Shown here one piece after another: positions 9,899 to 20,026 of a stretch of DNA of 64,000 nucleotides. The DNA comes from Apilactobacillus bombintestini (GTDB taxonomy: Bacteria; Bacillota; Bacilli; Lactobacillales; Lactobacillaceae). The stretch spans positions 620,001 to 684,000 of the forward strand of contig NZ_CP032626.1 in NCBI RefSeq assembly GCF_003627035.1. The letters run 5' to 3'. Positions within the stretch are counted from its first letter, which is position 1. The number at the start of each line of letters is the position of its first letter. The notes below the pieces were generated by a model, which made no database searches, had not been told where the DNA came from, and worked only from the letters and a program-made list of their open reading frames with translations. Position numbers and translations under genes: made by a program.

Positions 9899-9929
9899 AT
9901 CGCTTCTGTTTTTATGGAAGTGATTTTTT
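9899..9929 (+). terminator. Terminator after yqeY
   Basis: ATCGCTTC (9899-9906) pairs with GAAGTGAT (9917-9924; one wobble), followed by a T run. Confidence 0.85.
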
Positions 9930-10010
9930 ATAATACATATATATTAATATCTTTTTTAAAGTCAAAAACTGTGCTAATATTTGATTATCAACAAAAAAGG
10001 AGTCGCTATA

Positions 10011-10991
10011 TTGACAGAAAATACTGAAGTAACTAAAGAATTTATTATTGAAAATTTAGATTTTGAACCTATGTTGTTAGGTGCACAAAATAGATACGTT
10101 ACAATTCTTGAAGAAGGTATGGAAGTCTCAATTAATGCTTTTGGAACTAATGTAAAAGTTACTGGAAGCCAAGAGAATGTTAATAAAGTTATTTCGATTT
10201 TACAAAAACTAATGGGGTTAATACAAGGTGGAATCACATTAAATAGTAGTGATGTCGTTAGTGCTATGAATATGGCGAAAAATGGCACCTTAGATTATTT
10301 TGGTGAATTGTATAATCAAGTTTTAATAAAAGATTTCAAGGGAAAACCAGTCCGTGTTAAGAATTTCGGACAACGTCAATATGTTCAATCTGTTAAGCAT
10401 AATGATATAACATTTGGAATAGGTCCAGCCGGAACAGGAAAGACTTATTTAGCAGTGGTTATGGCTATTGCAGCGTTGAAACATGGTGATGTTGAAAAGA
10501 TAATCTTAACCCGTCCAGCGGTAGAAGCTGGTGAAAGCTTAGGATTTCTTCCTGGTGACTTAAAAGAAAAGGTAGATCCATATTTACGACCAATTTATGA
10601 TGCGCTACATTCTATTTTGGGTCGTGAGCATACAGCTAGATTAATGGAAAGAGGAGTTATTGAAATTGCTCCTCTAGCATACATGAGAGGTCGAACCTTA
10701 GATTCAGCGTTTGTAATATTGGATGAAGCGCAAAATACTACTACTGCACAAATGAAAATGTTCTTAACTCGTTTAGGATTTGGATCCAAAATGATTGTAA
10801 ATGGTGATATTTCTCAAATCGATTTACCTAAACATGCAAGTAGTGGTTTAGTGCAAGCAAGAAAGATTTTAGCGGATGTTGAAAAAATTAGATTTGTAAT
10901 GTTTGATTCTAAAGATGTGGTAAGACATCCAGTAGTTGCTAGAATTATTGACGCTTATGAAGAATACAGAAATAAACAAGATAATAATTAG
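10011..10991 (+). CDS. phoH: PhoH family ATPase
   Basis: P-loop ATPase of 326 residues, thought to act in RNA metabolism with YbeY, its neighbour. An N-terminal KH-like region (to about residue 110) precedes the ATPase core with Walker A GPAGTGKT and Walker B VILDEAQN, then NGDISQIDLP. The longest frame starts at 9981, but the TTG at 10011 has AAGGAG eight bases upstream and starts the conserved sequence, so it is taken as the start. First gene of the tight phoH-ybeY-dgkA-era-recO run. Confidence 0.95.
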   Translation: MTENTEVTKEFIIENLDFEPMLLGAQNRYVTILEEGMEVSINAFGTNVKVTGSQENVNKVISILQKLMGLIQGGITLNSSDVVSAMNMAKNGTLDYFGELYNQVLIKDFKGKPVRVKNFGQRQYVQSVKHNDITFGIGPAGTGKTYLAVVMAIAALKHGDVEKIILTRPAVEAGESLGFLPGDLKEKVDPYLRPIYDALHSILGREHTARLMERGVIEIAPLAYMRGRTLDSAFVILDEAQNTTTAQMKMFLTRLGFGSKMIVNGDISQIDLPKHASSGLVQARKILADVEKIRFVMFDSKDVVRHPVVARIIDAYEEYRNKQDNN

Positions 10992-11002
10992 GGGTATTTA
11001 AA

Positions 11003-11485
11003 ATGGATTTAGAAATTTACGATAAAACAGTTAAAGGTGTAGACCAAGAACACATTTCACTAGTAAATGATGTATTACAATTTGCTAGTAAATATTTGAA
11101 ATTAAAAGATAATACAGAAATGTCAGTTACTTTTGTTAACAATGACAAAATTAGAGAAATTAACAAGAAGTATCGTGGTGTAGACCGTGCTACTGATGTT
11201 ATTAGTTTTGCCATTGAAGATAATGATGAAGATGATTTTCCATTAATTATGGATGATGAAATGGCTTCTGAAATACCTGAAAATATCGGTGACATTTTCG
11301 TTTCTATCGATAAAGTAGGTGAACAAGCTGAATTTTTAAATCATTCATATGAAAGAGAATTAGGATTCTTAGTAGTTCACGGATTCTTACATCTAAATGG
11401 ATACGATCATATGAAACCTGAAGATGAAGCAGTTATGTTCCCATTGCAAAGAAAGATTATGGATGAATATGGGCTTAAAAGATAA
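11003..11485 (+). CDS. ybeY: Endoribonuclease YbeY
   Basis: Single-strand-specific metallo-endoribonuclease needed for 16S rRNA 3'-end maturation and ribosome quality control. The signature HGFLHLNGYDH (three zinc-binding histidines) lies near the C terminus, and RGVDRATDVISFA earlier is also family-specific. The 160-residue length is normal. It sits 12 bases after phoH, a pairing conserved across bacteria, and its 3' end overlaps dgkA. Confidence 0.97.
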   Translation: MDLEIYDKTVKGVDQEHISLVNDVLQFASKYLKLKDNTEMSVTFVNNDKIREINKKYRGVDRATDVISFAIEDNDEDDFPLIMDDEMASEIPENIGDIFVSIDKVGEQAEFLNHSYERELGFLVVHGFLHLNGYDHMKPEDEAVMFPLQRKIMDEYGLKR

Positions 11486-11855
11486 CAAGCAAGTTGGAAA
11501 AAATAAGAGCTTTTTAGCATCTCTTTTTCATGCACTAAGAGGAATTGCAGCTTTATTGAAAAATGAACGAAACTTTCGATTTCATTTATCAGTAGCAGTA
11601 GTGGTAATTGTATTTTCCTTTTGGATGAAGATAAGAGTAACGGAATGGCTTTGGATTTTGCTAGCTATTTTTGCGGTGCTAATTGCTGAAGTTATTAATA
11701 CGTTATGTGAATCAATTGTTGATTTAGTAGTAGGAAAACGTTATAACGAATTGGCTAAAAGAACTAAAGATATTGCTGCTGGTGGTGTGGTAATCGCAGT
11801 TATTTTTGCAGTAATAGTAGGGCTAATTATTTTCTTACCAGCTTTATTTAACTAA
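11469..11855 (+). CDS. dgkA: Diacylglycerol/undecaprenol kinase family protein
   Basis: Small membrane kinase with three hydrophobic helices. In Gram-positives this family phosphorylates undecaprenol (and diacylglycerol) to recycle the lipid carrier for wall synthesis. Family marks are ERNFRFHL, EVINTLCESIVDL (active-site region) and TKDIAAGGV. The frame is open from 11424, deep inside ybeY; in-frame ATGs at 11463 and 11469 are both plausible, and I chose 11469 (128 residues) because family members start MGLKD. It overlaps ybeY by 17 bases, implying coupled translation. Confidence 0.93.
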   Translation: MGLKDNKQVGKNKSFLASLFHALRGIAALLKNERNFRFHLSVAVVVIVFSFWMKIRVTEWLWILLAIFAVLIAEVINTLCESIVDLVVGKRYNELAKRTKDIAAGGVVIAVIFAVIVGLIIFLPALFN

Positions 11856-11873
11856 GTAAATGGAGGAACTATT

Positions 11874-12785
11874 ATGGAATTCGATCCTAATTTTCATTCA
11901 GGATTTGTAGCAATTGTGGGGAGACCTAACGTTGGAAAATCAACTTTTCTAAACCGTATTATTGGTCAAAAAATTGCTATTATGAGTGACAAGTCACAAA
12001 CTACTAGAAATAAAATTCAAGGTGTATACACTGATGATGAATCACAAATTGTCTTCTTAGATACACCTGGGATTCATAAACCTAACAATAAATTAGATGA
12101 TTTTATGGAAAAATCAGCCTTCTCAGCGCTTAAAGAAGTGGATGCAGTACTATTTATGGTAAGTGCTACTGAAACCAGAGGAGCTGGTGATAATTTCATT
12201 ATTAATAGATTGAAAAACATTGATAAACCTGTTTATTTAATCATTAATAAAATTGATGAAATTAATCCTAACAAATTATTGGATATCATGGATACTTATA
12301 AAAAGGCTTTGGATTGGAAAGAAGTATTTCCAATCTCTGCTTTACAAGGTAACAACATTAATGAATTGATGGATAACCTAAAAGAATTGTTACCTGCAGG
12401 TCCACAATACTATCCTGAAGATGAAGTTACTGATCATCCCGAAAGATTCATTGTTGCTGAATTGATTAGAGAAAAAATCTTAAAATTAACTAAGCAAGAA
12501 ATTCCTTATTCAGTTGCTATTGATGTCTTAAGCATGAAGACAAAAGAAAATGGTAATGTTGATATTCAGGCAGATATTTTAGTTGATCGTCCTGGACAAA
12601 AGGGAATCTTAATTGGTAAGCAAGGTTCCATGTTGAAGAAAATTGGAACCTTAGCTAGACAAGATATTGAATCACTATTAGGAAATAAGGTCTACTTGAA
12701 ATTATGGATTAAGGTTCATCCAGGTTGGCGTGATGAATCTTCTATTTTGAAGTCATTAGGATACAACAAGAAAGATAACTATTAA
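11874..12785 (+). CDS. era: GTPase Era
   Basis: Ras-like GTPase that binds the 3' end of 16S rRNA and assists 30S assembly. G1 is [10 protein letters not shown]3 DTPG, G4 NKID, and a C-terminal KH domain follows ([11 protein letters not shown] is the GxxG region). 303 residues, normal length. The ATG at 11874 follows GGAGG. It lies within the ybeY-dgkA-era-recO run, functionally linked to YbeY in rRNA maturation. Confidence 0.98.
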   Translation: MEFDPNFHSGFVAIVGRPNVGKSTFLNRIIGQKIAIMSDKSQTTRNKIQGVYTDDESQIVFLDTPGIHKPNNKLDDFMEKSAFSALKEVDAVLFMVSATETRGAGDNFIINRLKNIDKPVYLIINKIDEINPNKLLDIMDTYKKALDWKEVFPISALQGNNINELMDNLKELLPAGPQYYPEDEVTDHPERFIVAELIREKILKLTKQEIPYSVAIDVLSMKTKENGNVDIQADILVDRPGQKGILIGKQGSMLKKIGTLARQDIESLLGNKVYLKLWIKVHPGWRDESSILKSLGYNKKDNY

Positions 12786-12804
12786 AAGTGGTTGGTGAAT
12801 AACT

Positions 12805-13566
12805 ATGAATTCACAAACTTATATGAATTTTCACGGCATTTTGTTATATAGAAAAGACTATAAAGAAAATGATATGTTAGTGAAGTTTATTACTGCTGAA
12901 TCTGGAAAGAAAATGTTTTTCATTCGTGGTGCTAGAAAACGCGGATTTAAGATGATGGCAGATATTCTACCATTTACTTACGGAACTTATTCTGGAAAAA
13001 TAAATAGCAACAGTCTGTCATATATATACAGTGCGTTAGATACTGATCATTATGAAAATATTAGCTCAGATATCTTTTTAAATGCATATGCTACTTATAT
13101 CATGTCTTTAATAGATGCAGCATATCCAGATTCAGTCCCCATTTTGACTTGGTTTAATAAGTTGTTTGATGCCCTTAAATTAATTGATAATGGAATGGAT
13201 CCAGCAATTATTACCAATATTTGTGAAATTCAATTATTGAGTCAATTTGGGGTTCAACCTGAATTGCGGGGATGTGTAATATGTGGAGAAACTAATTCGA
13301 ACTTTGATTTTTCAGAAGCATATGGTGGATTATTATGCCAAAATCATTTTCATTTAGATCCACATAGATTACATTTAGACCAGAAAACTATTTATTATTT
13401 AAGAAAATTTTCGGTCATTGATTTATCCAAAATAAGTAAAATTAATGTAGGAGATACTACCAAGAAAAGTTTGCGACAACTTTTGGATAAAATATATAAT
13501 GATTCTGTAGGAATTCATTTGAAAAGCAAAAGTTTCTTAGATCAAATGAATGATTTAAAATTATAG
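12805..13566 (+). CDS. recO: DNA repair protein RecO
   Basis: Recombination mediator that loads RecA with RecR and RecF. N-terminal OB-fold (YRKDYKENDMLVKFIT, then FIRGARKRG), helical middle, and a C-terminal zinc motif with CVIC at about residues 152-155 plus a later cysteine. 253 residues is normal. Last gene of the run that begins with phoH. No strong terminator follows; the next element is the promoter of the glyQS leader. Confidence 0.95.
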   Translation: MNSQTYMNFHGILLYRKDYKENDMLVKFITAESGKKMFFIRGARKRGFKMMADILPFTYGTYSGKINSNSLSYIYSALDTDHYENISSDIFLNAYATYIMSLIDAAYPDSVPILTWFNKLFDALKLIDNGMDPAIITNICEIQLLSQFGVQPELRGCVICGETNSNFDFSEAYGGLLCQNHFHLDPHRLHLDQKTIYYLRKFSVIDLSKISKINVGDTTKKSLRQLLDKIYNDSVGIHLKSKSFLDQMNDLKL

Positions 13567-13568
13567 AA

Positions 13569-13597
13569 TTGACTTTTTAAAAATTGTAAACTATTAT
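13569..13597 (+). promoter_or_regulatory. Promoter of the glyQS leader
   Basis: TTGACT (13569-13574), 17-base spacer, TATTAT (13592-13597). It immediately precedes the T-box leader, which would start near 13604. Confidence 0.8.
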
Positions 13598-13603
13598 TAA
13601 ATT

Positions 13604-13818
13604 AAATGAATACGAATGGTAATGATAAAAGAGGGTCACTTAATCCTGTATCACAGCGAAGATAGGTTAGTGTAAGCTATCTATACGAATTAAGTGATTG
13701 GCACTTTTTGAACCAAAGAAATTAAGCTGCTGATGCTAATCAGAAGTAGGGTGGAACCGCGAAAAATCGTCCCTATGTGAACTGTATTTAACTATACTTT
13801 TTACATAGGTTTTTTTTA
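13604..13818 (+). promoter_or_regulatory. Glycine T-box riboswitch upstream of glyQS
   Basis: The T-box sequence AGGGTGGAACCGCG is at 13748-13761. Stem I can be drawn: AAAAG (13627-13631) pairs with CTTTT (13704-13708) and TCACTTAAT (13636-13644) with ATTAAGTGA (13689-13697). This leaves GGC (13700-13702), a glycine codon, in the specifier loop. The bulge TGGA (13752-13755) complements the UCCA end of tRNA-Gly. A terminator stem (CCTATGT with ACATAGG, then T8) ends near 13818. Uncharged tRNA-Gly should favour antitermination and glyQS expression. Confidence 0.95.
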
Positions 13819-13850
13819 TGCCATTCGTTCGTTAAATAGGAGGAAGTAAA

Positions 13851-14783
13851 ATGACAGATAAGTTGTCAATGCAAGAGATTATTTTAAAATTACAACAATA
13901 TTGGTCATCTAAGGGTTGCATGCTTATGCAAGCATACGATACTGAAAAAGGTGCCGGAACTATGAGTCCATACACTTTCCTTAGAGCAATTGGACCTGAA
14001 CCATGGAAAGCTGCATATGTAGAACCTTCCAGAAGACCTGCTGATGGTAGATATGGTGAAAACCCTAACCGTTTATACCAACATCATCAATTCCAAGTTA
14101 TTATGAAGCCTTCACCTGAAAACATTCAAGAATTATACCTAGATAGTTTAAAAGAACTTGGTATTAATCCTATTGAACACGATATTCGTTTCGTTGAAGA
14201 CAACTGGGAAAACCCATCTATGGGTTGTGCCGGTGTTGGTTGGGAAATCTGGCTTGATGGTATGGAAGTTACTCAATTTACTTATTTCCAAATCGTCGGT
14301 GGTCAAGAAATGAACCCAGTAGCATCTGAAATCACTTATGGATTGGAACGTTTAGCATCTTATGTACAAGATGTAAATAATGTTTTTGATTTACAATGGA
14401 GTGATGGTGTTAAGTATGGTGACATCTTTAAAGAACCTGAATATGAACATTCTAAGTACAGTTTTGAAGAAAGCAATCAAGAAATGTTACTTAAGATGTT
14501 TGACGATTTTGAAGAAGAAGCCAAAAAACAAATCAAGAATGGTTTAGTTCACCCAGCATATGATTACGTATTAAAGTGCAGTCATACATTTAACTTATTG
14601 GATGCTCGTGGTGCAGTTTCAGTTACTGAACGTGCAGGATACTTATCAAGAATTAGACGTATGGCTAGATCCATTGCTAAAGCATTTATTGCTGAAAGAA
14701 AGAAACTTGGTTTCCCACTTATTAAAGATGAAAAATTAAGACAATCACTTCTAAAAGATGATGACAATAAGGAGGAAAAATAA
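13851..14783 (+). CDS. glyQ: Glycyl-tRNA synthetase alpha subunit
   Basis: Catalytic subunit of the bacterial alpha2beta2 glycyl-tRNA synthetase. 310 residues with the family's conserved N-terminal half ([42 protein letters not shown]) and [13 protein letters not shown]. The ATG at 13851 follows AGGAGG. The stop overlaps the glyS start by one base. Controlled by the glycine T-box leader directly upstream. Confidence 0.98.
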   Translation: MTDKLSMQEIILKLQQYWSSKGCMLMQAYDTEKGAGTMSPYTFLRAIGPEPWKAAYVEPSRRPADGRYGENPNRLYQHHQFQVIMKPSPENIQELYLDSLKELGINPIEHDIRFVEDNWENPSMGCAGVGWEIWLDGMEVTQFTYFQIVGGQEMNPVASEITYGLERLASYVQDVNNVFDLQWSDGVKYGDIFKEPEYEHSKYSFEESNQEMLLKMFDDFEEEAKKQIKNGLVHPAYDYVLKCSHTFNLLDARGAVSVTERAGYLSRIRRMARSIAKAFIAERKKLGFPLIKDEKLRQSLLKDDDNKEEK

Positions 14784-16861
14784 TGGCACATACATTTTTG
14801 CTAGAAATTGGATTAGAAGAAATGCCAGCTCATGTGGTAACTCCTAGTATCAATCAATTAGTTAAGAAAACACAAGATTATTTAAAAGAACAAAGAATTG
14901 ATTTTGAAGACATTAAGCCTTTTTCTACTCCTCGTCGTTTGACTATTCAAATTTCTGGATTAGCTGACAAACAACCTGATGTTAATAAGACAGTTAAAGG
15001 ACCTTCTAAAAAGATTGCTTTAGATGACGAAGGTAATTGGTCTAAAGCAGCTATTGGTTTTACTAAAGGTCAAGGTTTAACTACTGATGACATTACATTT
15101 AAGGACGTTAAGGGTACTGAATATGTATTTGTTGAAAAGCATATTGCAGGAAAAGATGTTAAAGATGTATTAATGGGATTGAAGGATGTTATCACAAGTA
15201 TGACATTCCCAACCTTAATGAAATGGAACGTATATCATCTTGAATTTATTCGTCCTATTAGATGGATGGTTGCATTATTGGATAACGATGTTCTACCAAT
15301 TCAAATCTTAGATGTTAAAGCCGGTAGAATTAGTAGAGGTCATCGTTTCTTAGGTAAAGATGTAACTATTGATTCAGCTGATGAATATGAAGACAAGTTA
15401 AAGAATGAATTTGTAATTGTAGATGCACAAAAGAGAAAAGATTTAATTGTTAAACAAATTAAACAAATTCAAGACGAAAACAACTGGGTTATTAACATTA
15501 ATCCTGGATTACTAGAAGAAGTTAACAACTTGGTTGAATGGCCAACTGCATTCTTTGGTAAGTTTGATGAAAAATACTTACAATTACCTGCTGAAGTATT
15601 AATTACTTCTATGCGTGATAACCAAAGATTCTTCTACGTAAATAACCAAGATGGTGACATTCTTCCATACTTTATTTCAGTAAGAAATGGAAATAGTGAA
15701 TACATCGAAAACGTGGTTGCCGGAAATGAAAAGGTACTAACTGCTCGTCTTGAAGATGCAATGTTCTTCTACCAAGAAGATCAAGCCAATGATATTGATT
15801 TCTATGTAAACAAACTTAAGAAAGTTAGTTTCCATGACAAGATTTCTACTATGTATGAAAAAATGCAACGTGTAGGAGTTATTGCTAAGGTTATCGGTCA
15901 ACATGTTGGATTGACTGATGATGAAATGAAAGATGTTCTTCGTGCTGCACAAATTTACAAATTTGATTTAGTAACTGGTATGGTTGGAGAATTCTCTGAA
16001 CTTCAAGGTGTAATGGGTGAAAAATACGCATTATTGAAAGGTGAAAATCCAGCCGTTGCTACAGCCATTCGTGAACATTACATGCCAATTTCTGCTAACG
16101 GTGACTTACCACAAACTAAAGTAGGTTCAGTTCTTTCATTAGCAGATAAATTTGATAGTATTTTAACTTTCTTTGCTGCTGGTATGATTCCAAGTGGTTC
16201 TAACGATCCTTATGCTTTAAGAAGACAAGCAAACGGTATTGTAAGAATTGTTGAAGATGAAAAATTAAACTTCAGTTTAACTGAGATGATGGAAACCTTT
16301 ATTAGTGAAGAAAAAGCAGCTAATGTGGCTCCTGATTTAGATCAAAACAAAGAAATAAATGATATTGTAGAATTCATTAAGGACAGAATTGTAAAACAAC
16401 TTAAATCTGATAAAGTAAGTCATGATATTATTGACGCTGCTTCTAATGCAACTAATGATAATATTGAATTCATTTGTGAAGTTGCTAATATGCTTTCTGA
16501 TCACAAAGAAGACGAAGGATTTAAGGAATCAATTGAAGCTTTAACTCGTGTTATGAGAATTGCTGAAAAACAATCCTTTGATGACAATGACTTAAATGTT
16601 GATGAATCACTATTTGGCAATGATTCTGAAAAGAAACTTCACGACAGTGTTAATGCAGTTGCTGATGGTTTCTTCTCACTAAGTGCTAGTGATGAATACA
16701 AGAAGTTATTCAGTCTAAAAGATGTTATTAATGAATATTTTGATAATACTATGGTTATGGATAAGGATGAATCAGTTAAGAATAATCATTTAAGAGAATT
16801 AAATAAATTATCTAATATGATTAAATGGTTTGCTGATATGAATAAATTAATAGTTAAATAA
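14783..16861 (+). CDS. glyS: Glycyl-tRNA synthetase beta subunit
   Basis: tRNA-binding partner of GlyQ, 692 residues as usual. It begins HTFLLEIGLEEMPAH, has the conserved EFIRPIRWMVALL and SMRDNQRFFYV segments, an HD-like region, and a C-terminal anticodon-binding domain. It overlaps glyQ by one base (TAATG), giving coupled translation and equal subunit supply. A hairpin between its stop and dnaG could reduce read-through. Confidence 0.98.
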   Translation: MAHTFLLEIGLEEMPAHVVTPSINQLVKKTQDYLKEQRIDFEDIKPFSTPRRLTIQISGLADKQPDVNKTVKGPSKKIALDDEGNWSKAAIGFTKGQGLTTDDITFKDVKGTEYVFVEKHIAGKDVKDVLMGLKDVITSMTFPTLMKWNVYHLEFIRPIRWMVALLDNDVLPIQILDVKAGRISRGHRFLGKDVTIDSADEYEDKLKNEFVIVDAQKRKDLIVKQIKQIQDENNWVININPGLLEEVNNLVEWPTAFFGKFDEKYLQLPAEVLITSMRDNQRFFYVNNQDGDILPYFISVRNGNSEYIENVVAGNEKVLTARLEDAMFFYQEDQANDIDFYVNKLKKVSFHDKISTMYEKMQRVGVIAKVIGQHVGLTDDEMKDVLRAAQIYKFDLVTGMVGEFSELQGVMGEKYALLKGENPAVATAIREHYMPISANGDLPQTKVGSVLSLADKFDSILTFFAAGMIPSGSNDPYALRRQANGIVRIVEDEKLNFSLTEMMETFISEEKAANVAPDLDQNKEINDIVEFIKDRIVKQLKSDKVSHDIIDAASNATNDNIEFICEVANMLSDHKEDEGFKESIEALTRVMRIAEKQSFDDNDLNVDESLFGNDSEKKLHDSVNAVADGFFSLSASDEYKKLFSLKDVINEYFDNTMVMDKDESVKNNHLRELNKLSNMIKWFADMNKLIVK

Positions 16862-16926
16862 TATCGTAGACAAAACGATACTATGCTGTTAAAATCTTAT
16901 CTACTGTTTAGATTTATCAGTATAAG

Positions 16927-16955
16927 AGTCGCACTTTGTAGTAAGTGCGACTTTT
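16927..16955 (+). terminator. Hairpin with short T run between glyS and dnaG
   Basis: A perfect 10-bp stem (AGTCGCACTT, 16927-16936, with AAGTGCGACT, 16943-16952) but only four T. It is likely a weak or partial terminator, or an mRNA processing site. A 6-bp inverted repeat (TATCGT, ACGATA) at 16862-16880 lies right after the glyS stop. Confidence 0.6.
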
Positions 16956-16976
16956 GTAGGTAAAGGGGTGAATGAA

Positions 16977-18806
16977 ATGCCAATGATTCCAGAAGACGTG
17001 GTTGAAGATATTCGTAGTAAAACTAATATTGCGGATGTAATTAACCAGTTCGTATCATTAAGTAAATCTGGAAATAATCTATTTGGATTATGTCCATTTC
17101 ATGAAGAAAATACACCATCATTTTCAGTTAATGAGCAAAAGCAAATCTTTCATTGCTTTAGTTGTGGACGTGGTGGAAACGTATTTAAATTTATTATGGA
17201 ATTTGAGAATGTTTCATTCCCACAAGCGGTAATTAAAGTTGCTGATATGCAAGGAATTAAATTACCAGCACAATATACCAATGCAGATAATAGCAAATCT
17301 CATGTCAATCCAGTGGAATCTAAGCTAATTGATATGCATGAACAAACAGCTGAACTATACAATCATTTTTTGATGAACACAGATTATGGTCAGCATGCAT
17401 TAGATTATTTGCACAAGCGTGGACTTACTGATGATACTATAAAATTTTATAAGTTAGGTTTCGCTCCAAGTAATAGAATTTTAAGTACTTTCTTGAAAAA
17501 CAAAGGTTTTGACTATCAATCAATGCGTAAGTCAGGTCTTTTTCTAGAGTCTGATGATGGAGAATTAAGAGACAGATTTTTTAATAGAATAATGTATCCT
17601 ATTAAAAATGAGGTTGGATCAATCGTTGGTTTTTCTGGAAGAGTCTTAGATAAAAGTGAAAGTCAAGCTAAGTATTTAAACAGTCCTGAAACTGAAATAT
17701 TTAATAAACGTAAAATTTTATTCAATTTCTCTGATGCAAAAAATGCTATTAGGAAAGAAAAGACAGTTATTTTATTCGAAGGTTTTATGGATGTTATTTC
17801 AGCATATCAATCAGGTGTAGAAAATGGAATTGCATCTATGGGAACTAGTTTAACCAGAGAACAAGTTCATACCATAAATAGAATTACTAAGAAATTATAC
17901 GTTTGTTATGATGGGGATGCGCCTGGACAAAATGCTATTAACAGAGCTTTGTCCTTGCTAGGAAATACTAAACTAGAGTTAGGCGTTATCCAAATGCCTA
18001 AAGGTGTTGACCCTGATGAGTATCGTAAACAAAATGGTGAAGAAAAATTTGCTGAATATATGAAATCAGCGCTTGAATCACCATTGTCGTTTAAGATGCG
18101 TTATTTGAAACTTAACCGTAATTTAGATAATGAAAATGATCAGTTAACTTATATAAATGATGTTTTAAAAGAAATTGCTAAATTACCACAACCACTTGAA
18201 AGAGATATTTACGTTAACCAACTTGCTGAACAATTTAATGTAAGTAAGTTAGATCTTACTAATCAAATGAATAAATTTATTCAAAGAGATGATGTAAGAA
18301 AACAAAGTGAAGAACCTCATGATAGTGGACAGACAAATGTCTCTTCATTTAATAATGTTAAATCCTATAGTAAAGTTGAAATTGCGGAAAGAAACTTATT
18401 TCACCGAATTCTTGATTCTAAAGAAATGTGGAATTACTTAATGACTAAAGATAATTTTGCATTTGTAGATGATAATTATGAACTTTTGTATACTTTAGCG
18501 CAGGGATATATGAAAGATCATGATGAGTATAATAGTGCTGAATTTCAAGACTTTATTAAGGATGAGAAGTTACAACATTTCCTAATTAATATTGAAATGA
18601 CACAAATTTCTGAACATTCATCTTTTGAAGAGATTGATGATTATGTTAATATAATAATGACCGAAGCTCCGTTAGATGATCAAATTAAGCAAAAAAAGGC
18701 GGATCTAAATGAAGCGAAAAAGTTAGGTGATGTTGATAGACAAACCAAGTTGGCTATGGACATCATTGATTTACAACGAAAAAAGCAATTAAGTAATAAG
18801 GCTTAA
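16977..18806 (+). CDS. dnaG: DNA primase
   Basis: Synthesises RNA primers at the replication fork and binds DnaB helicase. N-terminal zinc finger with [11 protein letters not shown] and [15 protein letters not shown] core with LFEGFMDV and CYDGDAPG, and a C-terminal helicase-binding region that is poorly conserved, as usual. GTG at 16968 is in frame but overlaps the AAGGGGTG ribosome site, so ATG at 16977 is preferred (609 residues). It forms the classic dnaG-rpoD pair and probably has extra promoters not visible here. Confidence 0.97.
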   Translation: MPMIPEDVVEDIRSKTNIADVINQFVSLSKSGNNLFGLCPFHEENTPSFSVNEQKQIFHCFSCGRGGNVFKFIMEFENVSFPQAVIKVADMQGIKLPAQYTNADNSKSHVNPVESKLIDMHEQTAELYNHFLMNTDYGQHALDYLHKRGLTDDTIKFYKLGFAPSNRILSTFLKNKGFDYQSMRKSGLFLESDDGELRDRFFNRIMYPIKNEVGSIVGFSGRVLDKSESQAKYLNSPETEIFNKRKILFNFSDAKNAIRKEKTVILFEGFMDVISAYQSGVENGIASMGTSLTREQVHTINRITKKLYVCYDGDAPGQNAINRALSLLGNTKLELGVIQMPKGVDPDEYRKQNGEEKFAEYMKSALESPLSFKMRYLKLNRNLDNENDQLTYINDVLKEIAKLPQPLERDIYVNQLAEQFNVSKLDLTNQMNKFIQRDDVRKQSEEPHDSGQTNVSSFNNVKSYSKVEIAERNLFHRILDSKEMWNYLMTKDNFAFVDDNYELLYTLAQGYMKDHDEYNSAEFQDFIKDEKLQHFLINIEMTQISEHSSFEEIDDYVNIIMTEAPLDDQIKQKKADLNEAKKLGDVDRQTKLAMDIIDLQRKKQLSNKA

Positions 18807-18822
18807 TTTAGGAGGCATTTTA

Positions 18823-19935
18823 ATGGCTACAAAGAAATTAAATAAGAAAGAATTAAAAGAATCCACCAATGCTTTAATTAAGAAGCAAAAAAAGATCGGT
18901 CACGTTACCTATGATGACGTAAATGATACAATTGCGGTACCTTTTAAATTAACTAAAAAAGAAATGTACAAGTTACTAGAAAAAATTGAAGATGCCGGTA
19001 TTAGTGTTGTAGACAAAAATGGGGAACCTGATCCAAGAGCTCTAGAAGCTGCTAAGCAAGTTACTCAATCAGAACTAAAGAATTCTTCTGCTGCTCCTAC
19101 AGGAGTTAAAATCAACGACCCAGTTAGAATGTATTTAAAGGAAATTGGTCGTGTTCCATTATTAACTGCTGATCAAGAAGTTGAATTAGCACTTAGAATT
19201 GAAAAGGGCGATGAAGAAGCTAAGCAAGAATTAGCTGAAGCTAACTTACGTCTTGTGGTTTCCATTGCTAAACGCTATGTAGGTCGTGGAATGCAATTCC
19301 TTGATTTAATCCAAGAAGGTAACATGGGATTAATGAAAGCTGTTGAAAAGTTCGATTACCGTAAAGGATTCAAATTCTCTACTTACGCTACTTGGTGGAT
19401 TAGACAAGCCATTACTCGTGCAATTGCCGACCAAGCAAGAACTATCAGAATTCCAGTTCACATGGTTGAAACTATTAACAAGTTAATTCGTATTCAAAGA
19501 CAATTACTTCAAGATCTTGGTCGTGAACCAGCTCCTGAAGAAATTGGTGCTGAAATGGATATGCCTACACAAAAAGTTCGTAGCATTCTAAAGATTTCTC
19601 AAGAACCAGTTTCATTGGAAACACCAATTGGTGAAGAAGATGATTCTCACTTGGGTGACTTTATTGAAGATCAAGATGCAACTAGTCCTGCAGACCATGC
19701 TGCTTATGAACTTCTAAAAGAACAATTAGAAGGTGTATTAGATACTTTAACTGACCGTGAAGAAAATGTTCTAAGATTACGTTTTGGTCTAGATGACGGA
19801 CGTACTAGAACTCTTGAAGAAGTCGGAAAAGTATTTGGTGTTACTCGTGAAAGAATTAGACAAATTGAAGCTAAGGCACTTAGAAAATTACGTCATCCTT
19901 CACGTAGTAAGCAATTAAAGGATTTTCTTGAATAA
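18823..19935 (+). CDS. rpoD: Primary sigma factor RpoD (sigma A)
   Basis: Vegetative sigma factor. 370 residues: region 1.1 remnant, region 2 ([36 protein letters not shown] region for -10 recognition), region 3, and region 4 (ending [25 protein letters not shown]) for -35 recognition. Clean AGGAGG ribosome site before ATG 18823. Its -10/-35 specificity fits the TTGACA/TATAAT-like promoters noted in this window. A strong terminator follows. Confidence 0.99.
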   Translation: MATKKLNKKELKESTNALIKKQKKIGHVTYDDVNDTIAVPFKLTKKEMYKLLEKIEDAGISVVDKNGEPDPRALEAAKQVTQSELKNSSAAPTGVKINDPVRMYLKEIGRVPLLTADQEVELALRIEKGDEEAKQELAEANLRLVVSIAKRYVGRGMQFLDLIQEGNMGLMKAVEKFDYRKGFKFSTYATWWIRQAITRAIADQARTIRIPVHMVETINKLIRIQRQLLQDLGREPAPEEIGAEMDMPTQKVRSILKISQEPVSLETPIGEEDDSHLGDFIEDQDATSPADHAAYELLKEQLEGVLDTLTDREENVLRLRFGLDDGRTRTLEEVGKVFGVTRERIRQIEAKALRKLRHPSRSKQLKDFLE

Positions 19936-19944
19936 TTAAAACTA

Positions 19945-19974
19945 AAACAGATGGCTTATGCCATCTGTTTTTTA
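19945..19974 (+). terminator. Terminator after rpoD
   Basis: AAACAGATGGC pairs perfectly with GCCATCTGTTT around a TTAT loop, followed by TTT. It ends the dnaG-rpoD transcript. Confidence 0.92.
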
Positions 19975-20026
19975 TTTGCTTTTACCGTTATAATATAAGT
20001 ATTAAATAAGTAGAAAAGGTGTTTAT

